DNA of 64,000 nucleotides from Sordaria brevicollis. Lineage: Eukaryota; Ascomycota; Sordariomycetes; Sordariales; Sordariaceae. Location of the stretch: NCBI GenBank assembly GCA_033439795.1, contig JAUTDP010000019.1, forward strand, positions 274,090 to 338,089, written 5' to 3'. The notes under the pieces are model-generated. The model did no database searches, was not told the DNA's origin, and was given only the letters and a program-made list of their open reading frames with translations. Shown one piece after another: positions 43,656 through 54,946 of this stretch (within the stretch, counting starts at the first letter, position 1; each line of letters starts with the position of its first letter). A program made the position numbers and the translations under genes.

Positions 43656-44545
43656 ATGCCCGCACGCTATAAGCAGATAGCCCGCGCGTCGACGGGCGGC
43701 AAAAGCCCGCGTCGACAGCCCTACATGGATCGCGAAGAGCGGGACTCTTTTGCCTCGGGTGTAACGAGATTTCTTGAGCACTCGGAGGATGACGATAACA
43801 AGAGCTCTTTCGACTACGGCAAAGCAGAGACACTTGAGCCACCCCCGCTGGAGGACAGCGATGCTGAGAATCATTCTGAGAAAGCGAAGGATATCGATAC
43901 AATGGTAAGCCTCTAACACTCGCAGCGTCTCGTCATCACTGCACCGCTATCCTTCCCGCGCATCGTCGCTTTTGCACCATCCCGCATTTCATCGCGCAAA
44001 AATGGAAGCCAGGTACTAACTAGGCCGTGTTAAAGATCACCCAGCAGCCCTGGGAGCCCATCCCCTGGAAGTCCAAGGAGGTCAAGCCCTCGGAGACCAA
44101 AGCATGGGATACCAGGTCCTGGGAGACCAAGCCCTGTGATACCAAGCCCAAGAAAATCGAGCGCAAGAAGACCGAGCCCAAGCAGACCGAGCCCAAGAAG
44201 ATCGAGCCCAAGGAGGTCAAGCCCGACGAGAAAAACACACCCATCGCGGACCAGCAGCACAAGGTCATGCCTACCCTCCGTGTCTCACTGAAGACTGTTC
44301 AGATTGCTGCCTCGCTTGCCTTGGCTGCCTTTTGCTTGTGGGCGCTTCGTTGCTTCTCTGTCCTGGAGTCGCGTATGACTTCAGCTGCGACCGCTCTTGA
44401 GAAGTTGGACACCGGATCTAGTGGCAACAATGGATACGTCTTTGCGCTGTACGTTGTCCCCATGGTTGGAATGGCGGCTTGTTCTGTGTGGATGCATCGT
44501 CGCCTTGATGACCTTGAGTCGCGCATCACTACCAAAGCCGCCTAG
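43656..44545 (+). CDS. Small membrane protein with charged repeats, function unknown
   Basis: Two exons. Exon 1 is 43656-43904 (MPARYKQIARASTGGKSPRR...). The intron starts GTAAGC at 43905; a perfect TACTAAC branch site at 44014-44020 favours the CAG acceptor at 44044, so exon 2 would be 44045-44545 (249 residues). TAG at 44023 is also in phase but sits only 3 nt past the branch site. The middle is a charged run of (T/I)-E-P-K-(Q/K) pentads, a 15-bp tandem repeat at about 44166-44225. Two hydrophobic segments follow: VQIAASLALAAFCLWALRCF and YVFALYVVPMVGMAACSVWM, separated by a short coiled-coil-like loop. The N-terminal 170 residues are hydrophilic. No family recognised. Confidence 0.72.
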
Positions 44546-45578
44546 TCCAAGACGTGGCCGAGACTAGCGGGGCTGGACATAAATGTTATCTGGTGGCATC
44601 GGATGGATCTCTGGGAAAACGGTTCGGGTTGAGAGGCATCGTTTAACACGACAAGGTCTTGCGGTGGTGTGGACTGGTTTCGATCTTCGCCTGAGACATC
44701 GGAGACATCACCACAACAGGCATGGCTACTGAGCCGCAGGTAATAGACAATACATGGGAGAAAGACTTGAACCTCACACCGGTAGATAGTACAAGCTTCC
44801 AATCAACAAGAAATTCAACAAATGAAGAGAATGAGTTCAAGATTGGGGAATCGCTTGCTAGTGACCATCGTGTATCGGACGTGTGTTGATGAAGTGACGT
44901 TGAGAAGGGAATCACTTGACCGTGCACGTGATGGTGGGGTTGGCGGGTCTGGTTTTCAGGGGGGCAATACAAGCGGCAAGGGTTGACATGGACGGCAGTG
45001 GAAATATGACGGGCGGTGAGGTTTTGGAGAAGCGCGGACAGGAGCTGGGGATGACAATTTTTGGAAATCTGGAATGAAACTGGAGAGAAGTGAACAAGAA
45101 GTGGGAATGCTTCCACTTTGTATAAATGGGAGCTTGGGCCGGCTTTTTGAGGTCCATGCAAAGTGGAAAGTGGAAAGTCAAACGAAAGGAGGAACACATG
45201 GAGCTCGGCTGCCTGTACGTACCTGCTCTTTCTGCTGTCATTGTGCCCGCTTGCTGCCCCGCCTGCCCCTGCTGCAGTGTGGGCCAGTGATGTCCCTCTG
45301 TACAGCACAGCACAGCACAGCACAACAGTGAGCAGCAGCCCGCCAGCAAACCTCAAGGCCAGACCTCACCTCCTTATCGATATTTTTCTGGAGCTCTGCG
45401 CCAAGACCACCTCCCAACCCGATTGCACGAGCCTCACAACATCGCAAAGTCTCCAAACAAGTCGAATCCTTTCCTCCCATCTCACCCACCGCCCATTTCT
45501 CCCGCTTTTGCGCCCGTTGTCCCTGAAGCTCCGCCGTTGCTTGGTTTCTACTATTCCGAGCTTTAATTCCTCTCCATC
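44546..45578. other. Intergenic, promoter side of CCT7
   Basis: About 1 kb with no supported gene. A short ACAGC tandem run is at about 45303-45325. The final 200 bp are pyrimidine-rich as in fungal leaders. Confidence 0.5.
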
Positions 45579-47447
45579 ATGTCTTTCGGAGGCCAAACAC
45601 CGACCATTATTGTCCTGAAAGAGGGTCAGTCCAGCCAGCCCCTCCATGATCCCCCCCTCCTTCTGTTCCTCCGTCATGGCTATCCTACCCTACCCCCTTT
45701 ATCACAGCCAAACCGTGATCGCAAACTGACACCACACCTCCCAGGCACCGATACCTCGCAGGGCAAGCCTCAGATCATCTCCAACATCAACGCCTGTCTT
45801 GCCGTCCAGGCCACCATCAAGTCGACACTCGGTCCCTATGGCGGTGACCTATTAATGGTGGATGCCAATGGCAAGCAGACAATCACAAACGATGGCGCCA
45901 CCGTCATGAAGCTCCTCGACATTGTCCACCCCGCCGCCCGAATCCTCGTCGATATTGCCCGATCACAAGATGCCGAAGTCGGTGACGGTACCACCTCGGT
46001 CGTCGTGCTTGCCGGCGAGATTCTCAAGGAGATCAAGGAACATGTCGAACAGGGTGTCAGCTCACAGATCATCATCAAGGGCCTCAGGAGGGCCTCCACC
46101 ATGGCCGTCAACAAGATCAAGGAGATTGCCATCAGCACCACCGAGTCCAACCGCCGCGAGACCCTCAGCAAGCTTGCCGCCACCGCCATGACCAGCAAGC
46201 TCATCAAGAGAAACACAGAGTTCTTCACAGAGAGTAAGCAGAATCGCTGTCGCAAGTAAGCTACACAAGTCCTGGTGCGCAGTACTAACAGACCCCGTCC
46301 CCGCGCAGTGGTTGTCGACGCCGTCCTGTCCCTCGACCAAGAAGACCTCAACGAAAAGTTAATAGGCATGAAGAAGATCCCCGGCGGCTCCCTGACCGAC
46401 TCGCTCTTCGTCAACGGTGTCGCCTTCAAGAAGACTTTCTCCTACGCCGGTTTCGAGCAACAGCCCAAGTCGTTCAAGAACCCCAAGATTTGCTGCCTTA
46501 ACGTCGAGCTCGAGCTCAAGGCCGAGAAGGACAACGCCGAGGTGCGCGTCGAGCAGGTTTCCGAGTACCAGGCCATCGTCGACGCCGAATGGCAGATCAT
46601 CTACAAGAAGCTCGAGGCCGTGTACGCGACAGGCGCCAAGGTTGTCCTGTCCAAGCTGCCCATTGGCGATTTGGCCACCCAGTACTTTGCCGACCGCGAC
46701 ATCTTCTGCGCCGGCCGTGTTACCGCTGAGGATATGGAGCGCGTCGTCCAGGCCACCGGCGCCACCGTCCAGAGCACCTGCTCCGACATCCTGCCCGAGC
46801 ACCTGGGCACCTGCGGCACCTTTGAGGAGCGCCAGATCGGCGGCGAGCGCTTCAACTTCTTCGAGGACTGCCCGTCGGCCAAGACCTGCACGCTCGTCCT
46901 TCGCGGCGGCGCCGAGCAGTTCATCGCCGAGGTTGAGCGCTCTCTGCACGACGCCATCATGATCGTCAAGCGCGCCATCCGCAACAAGACCATTGTCGGT
47001 GGCGGCGGTGCCGTCGAGATGGAAGTTTCCGCCTACCTGCACCGCTTCGCCGATCGCGACGTGGCGCACAAGCAGCAGGCCATTATCAAGTCCTTCGCCA
47101 AGGCTCTCGAGATCATCCCCCGCCAGCTGTGCGACAACGCCGGCTTCGACGCCACCGACATCCTCAACAAGCTCCGCGTCGAGCACCGCAAGGGCAACAC
47201 GTGGGCTGGTGTCGACTTCAAGAACGAGGGCGTGTGCGACATGATGGAGCGCTTCGTCTGGGAGCCCGCGCTCGTCAAGATCAACGCCCTCCAGGCGGCC
47301 ACGGAGGCGGCCTGCCTCATTCTCGGCGTGGACGAGACCATCAGGAACGAGGAGAGCCAGGCGCCACAGGCTCCCGGTCAGAAATTGCCGCCTGGTGCGG
47401 CCCAGAGGGCTTTGAGGGGAAGAGGCCGTGGCATGCCTAGGCGGTAG
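45579..47447 (+). CDS. cct7: Cytosolic chaperonin CCT/TRiC subunit eta
   Basis: Three exons, 45579-45624, 45745-46233 and 46309-47447, giving 557 residues. Introns are 120 nt and 75 nt (the second with TACTAAC). Group II chaperonin signatures are [25 protein letters not shown] and the ATPase motif [14 protein letters not shown]. The eta assignment rests on the start ([20 protein letters not shown]), on [17 protein letters not shown] and on the long tail ending GRGRGMPRR. It works in the same eight-subunit ring as CCT6 at 10.5-12.5 kb. The exon 2/3 junction forms the Met of FFTEMVVDAVL. Codon use is strongly biased, which produces long spurious antisense frames. Confidence 0.96.
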
Positions 47448-47660
47448 ATTTTGTAAATCAATGAAGCTGGGGGAAATGGAATGGAATGGCATAACGTAAT
47501 ATAGATGGCATAGTTGTGTTGTGGGAAAATATACCTGTACAAAGATTCTGTCAAGCAAAAATATCCTGTGCATCATGCAACTCTTGTTAATAAAGGTGAT
47601 ATTGGTGACATGTGCATGTTTGTTTCGGGAAGAAAGGTACAGTAAACAAAAGGCAAAGTT

Positions 47661-47706
<46 letters not shown>

Positions 47707-48058
47707 AACCTTCATGAGGCCGATATTCGTCTATGTAAGCCAAAGAGTTCCATACAGTAGAACTCGTTTAATCGTTTCCATCCTTCATTTCTCCCGCTAT
47801 TATCACTTATTCTAGACATTGAGACCAGCTCTTTCAGGGGAAGGTGAGTGTCAACCAAAGAGGTACCTAGTACGCAAAAATCAACCAAACACGAAACTCT
47901 CCTCTACGTTCTTTCTATTATCTATCGGCTACACTCAGTCATATGTTTCTTTCTATCGCACGTTATCCATCCATCCACCCAATTGGTCCGACGTTGTATA
48001 CCAAACACAACACCGTCTACATAAGTAGGTATATAGAATTCTCCCACTGCATGTTCAT
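47448..48058. other. Convergent intergenic region with a CT microsatellite
   Basis: 611 bp between the 3' ends of CCT7 and the Spt10-like gene. A pure (CT)20 tract lies at 47662-47701. Confidence 0.6.
47662..47701 (+). repeat. (CT)n microsatellite, about 20 units
   Basis: An uninterrupted CT run of 40 bp in the 3' flank of CCT7, likely length-variable between strains. Confidence 0.9.
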
Positions 48059-51000
48059 TCATTTTGTGTCCTCAGTATTGCCATGTCTTTCATGATCTTC
48101 AACGGGATCACCGGAAAGTAAATGGCTTACGTCCATTTTTCCAACGCTTCCACTTCCAGTTGTTCCACTTGCGCTTGCACTTCCAGTTGCGGCGTTGCCT
48201 CCATTCTCCGTGGCTGTTGTTGCCCCAGAAGCTGCAGAACTACCACCATTCAGAACATTACCCTGGTCATTTTCCTTCTCTTTCTCCTTAGTGTCAATGC
48301 TATTGTCGTTGCCGTTGCTGCTGAGATTCTCATTACCACCAAAGCTGTTGTCATTGGAATCTGGTGCCGAAGCGGTTGTTGTGCCGGTCTCAGTTCCATG
48401 CTGGGTGCCGGTGCCGGTCGTGTCCATTGCATCTGAACTTGAACGTGGACCTGCATCTGCGGAGTCGATGAGAACAGGATCAGAGGCAGAACCAGGGGCA
48501 GAACCAGGGTTAGCAGAAGAAGCAGTAGAGCTTGCAGCTGCAGAAAGACCTGCCGCATCGGCATCATGTTCTTGACCTCGATCGTGTTCGTGTCCGTTTC
48601 CGTAACCCGAACCCGGCTCCGATTCTTTGGTTATATCCATGCCATCAGCCAGGTCCAGATTCAAATGGCCTTGAACATGATCTCGATCTCCTCGGTTCTG
48701 ATCCTGATGTTGGTCCTGATCCTGATGTTGATGTTGATCGTGGTCTTGGTCTTGACGTTGGCCCTCTCCCTGCCCTGCAGCCTCATCGTCCAAAACCATA
48801 TCGAAATCATTGTCACCACCACCGTCCAACTCTGATGCCGGTACTGCTTCCCCTGCGATATGTTGCATGTCTTCTCGCGCTGATGGTGCACCATGAATAT
48901 TTGCCGAATCCGCAGAGCCGTCATTTGCATCAGCGGCGCCGCCGGTGTCTTGGTTCTTACTCCCTCTCACTAGCTCTGCTGCTACCGCTGCCGCTTCTTG
49001 GATGTGGTTTCGATTTCCGTTGTCGTAGTTGATGGACGTAAGACTTGTACCAGAATGATGTTGTTGTTGATGATGATGATGATGATGATGTGTGCCGCCC
49101 ATGTCCGTATCATCGCCGTTGCCGTTGCTATTGCTGGTAGCGTTCAGCTGCTGATGCTGTTCACGTTCTTCCTCCCCATCTGGCCTCGAAGCTATTGCGG
49201 GTTCATCTTCCCTACCCCTGTCTTCTTCATCCTCGCTACCAGCATCGATCAACATATCGAGGTCCTTATCGTCCATGTCATCGTCATCGTCCACCGCCCC
49301 TGCTTGCTCGTCTTTATCTGCCTCTTCTTCGCCCATCTGATGATCTCCTCCGTGCTCACCAGTTCCCGGACTGCCTCTAAAAGCCTCCAGATATGCGTCT
49401 TCCCCACCTTGTGGTGCACCCGCGCTACTGTTACCACCACCACTCCGTTGCTCGCTCGCGGCAGCCTCGGGTCTCTCCGCAAGACGGTCATGAATTTGAT
49501 CGTAGTGACCAACACCACCACTACCACGCGTTCCACCATAAAGACGGTCCAAACCGCCATTGCCGCTTCCACTTTCCGAAGCTACCCCGTGAGCCATACC
49601 CATAGCCTCGGTACCCGCAACCGTCAAGAGAGCCTGAAATGTGTCCGAATCGGTATCCGGTTCGGAGGCGGCAGAGGATGGGCCGCCATGGTGCTGCTGG
49701 TGTTGATGCTGCTGAAGGTTGTGGTAATGATGCTGCGGCTGGGGATGATGGACTTGATGGTGCTGTTGCTGGTGCGTCGGGTATTGGTGTTGAGGCTGAT
49801 ACTGCTGCGATTGCTGTTGGCGATCGTGTTGCATGATGTGGGTATGGCTCGTCGTGGAGTGAACGCGCGGCGCTTCGAAAACGAGAGGGTGATGGGTGCT
49901 ATAAGACGAAGGTTGGTGGCTGGGTGTTGATGCCGGGGTGTGGAGTTGGGACGGGTGGACCTGGTTTTGTTGCTGTTGCTGTTGACTGTACACCGCCGGA
50001 TGCGTCTGCGTGGGTGGGTGAAAAGGAGCCCGATGGGGTTGGAATAGATTTGGCTGGGTTTGATGCGGAGGCTGATGGTGCTGAGCATAGTCTCGTTCGT
50101 TATGATGTTGCCCATGGTCGCTTGGCAGATGGTGATGAGCGGTTGTTGTTCGCGTAGACGGCGGACCAGGTTGGCTTATCACTCGTGGATTAATGATGGG
50201 GGGCAAGGAGACATGCGGATGATGAGGCTGCTGTTGTTGCTGCTGGTGGGAAGGTGTTGCTACAGAGTAATGTTGCGGTTCATGATGCGGGTGTGAGTGA
50301 TAGGGAGACGGGTAGTGACTATGATGGTGTTGGGGAGGAGGTGATGGATGGTGCGGTAGCATCGGGCTTTCGTGGGCCGCGAGACGAAAAGGATTATGCT
50401 GAACGGTGGCTAGGTTTGCCGTCGTATCAGGGGTTACTTGCATAGGACCAGGGGAAGGAGATGTCAAGATGGAGATCTGTTGACCGCTGGCATCAGTAAA
50501 GTGCGAATGGCTCTGATTATAGTGATGTGAGGAGGGAGCATATGGATCTATGTGGGACGGTGGTTCGGGCGGCAAGGCAGGTATAGGGTGCGTCCTGGAG
50601 TGGTTGCCTATGGTGATAGTATCACCAGTCGTAACGAAACCAGGCGATGTTGCGGGCGATGGTCTCTTGGAACTGCTGGCACCAATGGGCGGACTGAGGT
50701 TTGGACGTTTTATGCCGCTGGACGTTGTGGTCATGATGTCAGACAAGGAGGGCTGGTGCTGGTTCTGGTGCTGGTTCTGCTGAGCTTGGGACGCAGTTGA
50801 TGACAATGAGGACTTGACCGTTTCTTTGCAATCGGCACAGTTTTTAATTACATCTGAGACCGTCTCCTTGATGCGACTCCAGTGATAGCGCTCGGCAATG
50901 GATGCCGTGGTCCTGTTGATGCCCGAATGCGACTGGTTGTGCACATCCCTTGCAATGGCGTACTGACGTTCCGGGTCCGAGATGACCTCCTTGTCCTTGA

Positions 51001-51847
51001 GCATGAGTACGTCACCGTCCAGCTTGTAGTGAGTCGCGGCGCTACGAAGCCTGCTTTTCTCGGCTCGGTCAGCCCCGTTCGGATAGCGGCCGTACTTGAG
51101 GTAGTATCTGATCTTGTCGAAACGCTCTTCACTCACAAGTTCTTCACTACCTGCCGCGTCTCCCAAGTCCCGCCCAAAGATGATGGCGTCCACCAGACGG
51201 TCCGGGTAACTCTTGAGGTTGCCGGCTCCCTTGACGCGGCCGATGCGCTTGAAGCCCAAGCCGTCCCAAATCTTGCACGACGCTACGTTGGTCTCGTACA
51301 CGAGGTTGAAGACCGAGTACGTGTAGCCCAGCTTGGGTGCCCAGTCCACATATGTCTCGCCCATGAGACGGCCAACGCCGCGGTTGCGAGAGGCGTCCGT
51401 CACGATGAAGCCGGCATTGCAAATATGGCTGCTGCGACCAGGGTAGTTGGGCTTGATGTAAAAGGTACCCAGACACTCGGTCGCCCAGTTCTTGTTGTCG
51501 CCAATTTCCTCGGCACGCTCAATCTGACCGAGAAGCATGACGCCAGCAAAGTTCTGGAACCAGTAGTCGGCAAATCTGTCAAAGGACATGGGGTCCATCA
51601 TGGGATAGGTATCACCTCCCTCGATTTCCTTGTTGAACTGATCATGAAGATAGTGCAACAAGGAATCGGGGACCTGATGGCGCGAGGCAAAAGGGACGAC
51701 GGTAGCGACCGTTTGGCGATCTCTCAGAGTCACATGGCGAGGGACAATGGTGGGCGGGAAAGAAGGGTGAGCTGGGTCAGGATAGGGAGTGGCTCCAGAG
51801 ACGCGGTGGATGGTTCCGGCTGAGGGGTCTTCAAGAATGGCAGGCAT
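48059..51847 (-). CDS. Spt10-like GNAT acetyltransferase with HHCC zinc finger and long Q/H-rich tail
   Basis: A single coding exon from the ATG at 51847, 1,262 residues. Residues about 90-230 form a GNAT fold with acetyl-CoA loop RNRGVGRLMG (154-163) and YETNVASCKIWDGLGFKRIG. Residues about 240-345 form an integrase-type zinc finger: VHNQSHSG (His303, His307) and CADC (Cys337, Cys340). That pairing is known in yeast Spt10, which binds histone-gene upstream elements. The remaining 900 residues are disordered, with polyglutamine, polyhistidine (GAT run at about 49066-49091) and acidic/Asn/Gly blocks. A leader intron is likely (GTACGC near 51972, GCTAAC branch, GACAG near 51875), which rules out the upstream in-frame extension as coding. 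Probably nuclear and involved in transcription control; histone specificity is inferred only. Confidence 0.85.
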   Translation of the reverse strand: MPAILEDPSAGTIHRVSGATPYPDPAHPSFPPTIVPRHVTLRDRQTVATVVPFASRHQVPDSLLHYLHDQFNKEIEGGDTYPMMDPMSFDRFADYWFQNFAGVMLLGQIERAEEIGDNKNWATECLGTFYIKPNYPGRSSHICNAGFIVTDASRNRGVGRLMGETYVDWAPKLGYTYSVFNLVYETNVASCKIWDGLGFKRIGRVKGAGNLKSYPDRLVDAIIFGRDLGDAAGSEELVSEERFDKIRYYLKYGRYPNGADRAEKSRLRSAATHYKLDGDVLMLKDKEVISDPERQYAIARDVHNQSHSGINRTTASIAERYHWSRIKETVSDVIKNCADCKETVKSSLSSTASQAQQNQHQNQHQPSLSDIMTTTSSGIKRPNLSPPIGASSSKRPSPATSPGFVTTGDTITIGNHSRTHPIPALPPEPPSHIDPYAPSSHHYNQSHSHFTDASGQQISILTSPSPGPMQVTPDTTANLATVQHNPFRLAAHESPMLPHHPSPPPQHHHSHYPSPYHSHPHHEPQHYSVATPSHQQQQQQPHHPHVSLPPIINPRVISQPGPPSTRTTTAHHHLPSDHGQHHNERDYAQHHQPPHQTQPNLFQPHRAPFHPPTQTHPAVYSQQQQQQNQVHPSQLHTPASTPSHQPSSYSTHHPLVFEAPRVHSTTSHTHIMQHDRQQQSQQYQPQHQYPTHQQQHHQVHHPQPQHHYHNLQQHQHQQHHGGPSSAASEPDTDSDTFQALLTVAGTEAMGMAHGVASESGSGNGGLDRLYGGTRGSGGVGHYDQIHDRLAERPEAAASEQRSGGGNSSAGAPQGGEDAYLEAFRGSPGTGEHGGDHQMGEEEADKDEQAGAVDDDDDMDDKDLDMLIDAGSEDEEDRGREDEPAIASRPDGEEEREQHQQLNATSNSNGNGDDTDMGGTHHHHHHHQQQHHSGTSLTSINYDNGNRNHIQEAAAVAAELVRGSKNQDTGGAADANDGSADSANIHGAPSAREDMQHIAGEAVPASELDGGGDNDFDMVLDDEAAGQGEGQRQDQDHDQHQHQDQDQHQDQNRGDRDHVQGHLNLDLADGMDITKESEPGSGYGNGHEHDRGQEHDADAAGLSAAASSTASSANPGSAPGSASDPVLIDSADAGPRSSSDAMDTTGTGTQHGTETGTTTASAPDSNDNSFGGNENLSSNGNDNSIDTKEKEKENDQGNVLNGGSSAASGATTATENGGNAATGSASASGTTGSGSVGKMDVSHLLSGDPVEDHERHGNTEDTK

Positions 51848-53496
51848 CTTTATCGGTATGTGAGAGTATGCGTCTGTCAACGGTGTTAGCCATCGTGATT
51901 TAGGTGTGGAGGTGCGATCAAGTGAGGAAAAAGAGTCATGTATAAAGAATATTCCAAGGCAGTATGCGTACCTTAAAAAAGAGTGATAACTTTTTCCAAA
52001 CCAGTTGAAAATGAACAAAACTCGCTCGCTTTTGTAAATCAAGCAAGAAGAGTGTATGCGAAATATATAAAAAGACGGCGTAAATAGATAGTACGCAGCG
52101 GGGTAAATAGGTGACAACCAAGACTATAATTGGCGAAGTTCCGATTCCGAATGGCTGGTCGATAGGTAGCTTCGAATCCTTCGATAGTGTTTCGATAAGT
52201 TGGACGATGGTACCGTATCGGGACTCGGCTCAGAAGCCCGAAAAGCGGGGCCGTGACCGGGGCACGAACGGCCGAGATCCGGCAGTGTTGGGGTCTGAGT
52301 GGAGGCCGGATGTGACGATGCTTTTTCAACGAGAACTTTGACCGAAAACGGAGACCCCGGGGTTGTGTGTGTCAGTTCCGTGATAGAGGTAACACCCGGA
52401 CACCGACACCCACTGCGGTAACAGTGCTGTACACCCCACTCCCGTCGCCCGCTACGGGCTCTGAAACACTAGGACAGATCCTCGGGACGGGTTTTGTTTC
52501 CCGGGACAGCTCAGCCTATGCGGGATGTACGGATGGGATGGGATGGGATGGATTGAAAACTTGACGATTCTTCCCCGAAGGTCCCGTCGCAACTGATGAC
52601 CGTATGGACTGCTTGTTGAATTGACAATCCGAGGCGCAACCGACAGGCCAATGTTGGAATTCGATCCCCCAATTACTGCACACAGTTGTCGTGCTTGTGT
52701 TTCTCTTTCTCTTGGCTGCTGTTGTGCACCAACCTCAAGACTTGGAAGTTGCAACAGTAACAAGCATGTGAGTCGTTTGACGTGACTGAATAAACGCGCC
52801 CGTTCGCAGCTCTGAGCACGACGAGCCTACCCCCGTTGTGTGGTGCGGGCGGCGGCGGTGGCGGCGGCGAATCTGATAAGCTCCCAGCTGTTTGGGTTTG
52901 TTGGATAGGTGTTGGATCCCAGTCGTTCTGAAATATTCCGGTGTGGTGATGATTTATGCTCATATGTATGAAGGACAAAAGAAAAAGAAGGACAAGAGAG
53001 TTTGATGTGAAAGAGACTTTCTCAGATGCTCTTGCTATTTTTTGGCGGTTCGCGAAATCGGCAAGTGTCCGCTGGCTTAGTCATCACATCTGTATATGTA
53101 GAGGTAGAGGTTGCTCTTCCCCTGAACTCCCAACATCTCAACGTTTCTGTCAAGTACCACGTATCCTCAGGAACAATCCAAGACTGAAGATTGTGTAGGA
53201 AGAGAAGTCTTGATCTTGCCGGACATACACAGGGGCATGCTCTTCAACAGTACATATCACATGTTGTTATGATGCATTGTCAGGCGAACACAATGCAAGC
53301 CTAGACTTGTGGTACTTCAGTTCGGTATATAGTACAGTAAAAGTGCTATGTAGTTCTACAAAACCCCTTCGCATGCTCATGGGTTCCAAGTTCTGGTCTG
53401 GTTTCTATAACATTGATGGTAATACAAATTTCCCTCTCTTTTTTTGTTGCCTTTCCCTCCCCTCCTATCTTATACAGACGAGACAAGGTCATCCAA
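51848..53496. other. Intergenic: promoter and leader of the Spt10-like gene
   Basis: 1.65 kb. Near the gene a leader intron is likely. Further right are short simple repeats (GATGG pentamers at about 52533-52552, CGG run at about 52848-52868). No gene supported. Confidence 0.5.
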
Positions 53497-54946
53497 TCAT
53501 GGGGCACCACCGAACATGGCCTTGAGAGCATCTTCGCTCAAGAACTCGTCCTTCTCCCTCTGCCGCTTCACGCTGGCATCAGCCACACCTCTCATCTGGG
53601 CGTCCGCCGCGCGCGCCGCAGCCAGCTCAAAGTATCCCTGCACGTCAGCGGGCGTCTTCCATGTAACCTGGCCCCTTTGCGCCGCTTCGAGTCTGCGCTG
53701 CTGGCCACGCTCGCCGGCGCGGCCGAGGACACCGCCGATGAGGGCGGTTGCTCGCAAACTGTTTTGTCAAGCATGTTAGCAAGTACGTAATACAAACGTG
53801 TCCCAAACATGCAAGAGTCCTTACCTGTCATCGTTGGCGGGAATCTGGTACGTAACCCACGAAGGGTTGGTGTTGGTATCAATGATACCAATGGTCGGGA
53901 TCTTGGCCAAGCTGCACTCGTACAGCAGCGTCATGTTCTCCTTGGGGTTCAAGCACACGACGAGATCGGGCGCCAACGGTCTGCGGTCATGCAGATGGTC
54001 CTCGAACCCTTGCAAGGGGCGGTCCAGCTCGTCCACCACGGCCAGGGGAACATTTCCGAGCAGCTGCTCGCGGTTGGTGATGGTGCCCGGCCTCCACTTG
54101 GTGAATAAGTGGCAGGCCTTGGCCAGCTGGGCGGCGCGCACGACGATGGGGCGCTGGCCGGGGCGGGTGCCGACGAACAGGATCAGGCCGCCGTGGTAGG
54201 CGACCTCCTCGACGACGCGGGCGGCGCGGCGCAGGTGCGTGGCCGTCGTCTCGAGGCTGATGATGTGGATGCCCTGGCGCACGCCAAAGATGTAGCGCGC
54301 GTTGGCCGGGTTCCAGAGCGACGTGTTGTGGCCCATGTGCGCCTGAGCGGCCATGAGCATCTCGAGCGAGGCGTCCGAGGGAGGGTCCCGGAGGTACTGC
54401 TCGGGGATGTAGCGGACCTGGACGCCCGCGCCGATCTTCCGGGTGCTGTGCTTGACTTGCTTGAAGAGCTTGAAGTTGCCGGGCATGGCCTCGATCTCCT
54501 GCTTGAGCTTAATCGCCTCCTCATCGACAAGGCTTGGGTCCCATGTTGTAGTTGTAGTCGTAGGAGCGGCGGGGTTTGGTTCGGAGGACCAGGCCTTGGA
54601 GGCCGGGGAAGCAGCGGCGGGCTCAGCAGCGGCGAACTCGGGAACGGGCTTCTCGATGGCCTCGGCGTAGAAGTCGGCCTGCTCCTCGAGAGTGGGCTCA
54701 GCAAAGGCCGTCTTGGCAGCAGGCTTCTTCTCGGTGTTCGACGTCGGCGGCGGCGGCGCAGTAAACTTGTCCTGGGAGTAGAATCGCGACTGGGCCTGGA
54801 GAGGAGCAGCAGATGCCCGCGCAAGAGGAGGGGTGGCCAGGGCCCGTCGGCCTGCAGGTGAGGGTGTTAGCTTGCCATTGTTTGGATGGGGCACAAAGGA
54901 GACCGCAACACTCACCTAACCGCGCGCCGATATTCCGAACAATCAT
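53497..54946 (-). CDS. Mitochondrial small-subunit ribosomal protein uS2m
   Basis: Three exons on the minus strand: 54916-54946 (31 nt, MIVRNIGARL), 53825-54851 and 53497-53758, giving 439 residues. Introns are 64 nt and 66 nt. The N-terminus is an Arg/Ala-rich mitochondrial presequence (RRALATPPLARASAAPLQAQ, then RFYSQ). An Ala/Pro/Thr-rich linker follows. The uS2 domain begins near MLMAAQAHMGHNTSLWNPAN and continues through RQGIHIISLETTATHLRRAA, ILFVGTRPGQRPIV and TIGIIDTNTNPSWVTYQIPA. A C-terminal helical extension follows. It is a structural protein of the mitoribosome 37S subunit (Mrp4 in yeast). Confidence 0.93.

Noticed and set aside
46359..47576. 405-codon open frame antisense to CCT7
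   Set aside because: Same artefact of codon bias; the sense strand is an unambiguous chaperonin.
49066..49091. GAT tandem run as a noncoding microsatellite or CRISPR-like array
   Set aside because: It is an in-frame polyhistidine tract of the Spt10-like protein; there are no spacers.
50882..51823. 313-codon frame antisense to the GNAT domain
   Set aside because: The sense strand encodes recognisable GNAT and HHCC motifs; this frame has none.
48059..52117. Longer Spt10-like protein starting upstream of 51847
   Set aside because: The upstream in-frame 90 codons begin at a non-ATG or AT-rich leader and contain a probable leader intron; MPAILEDPSAG is the first credible start.
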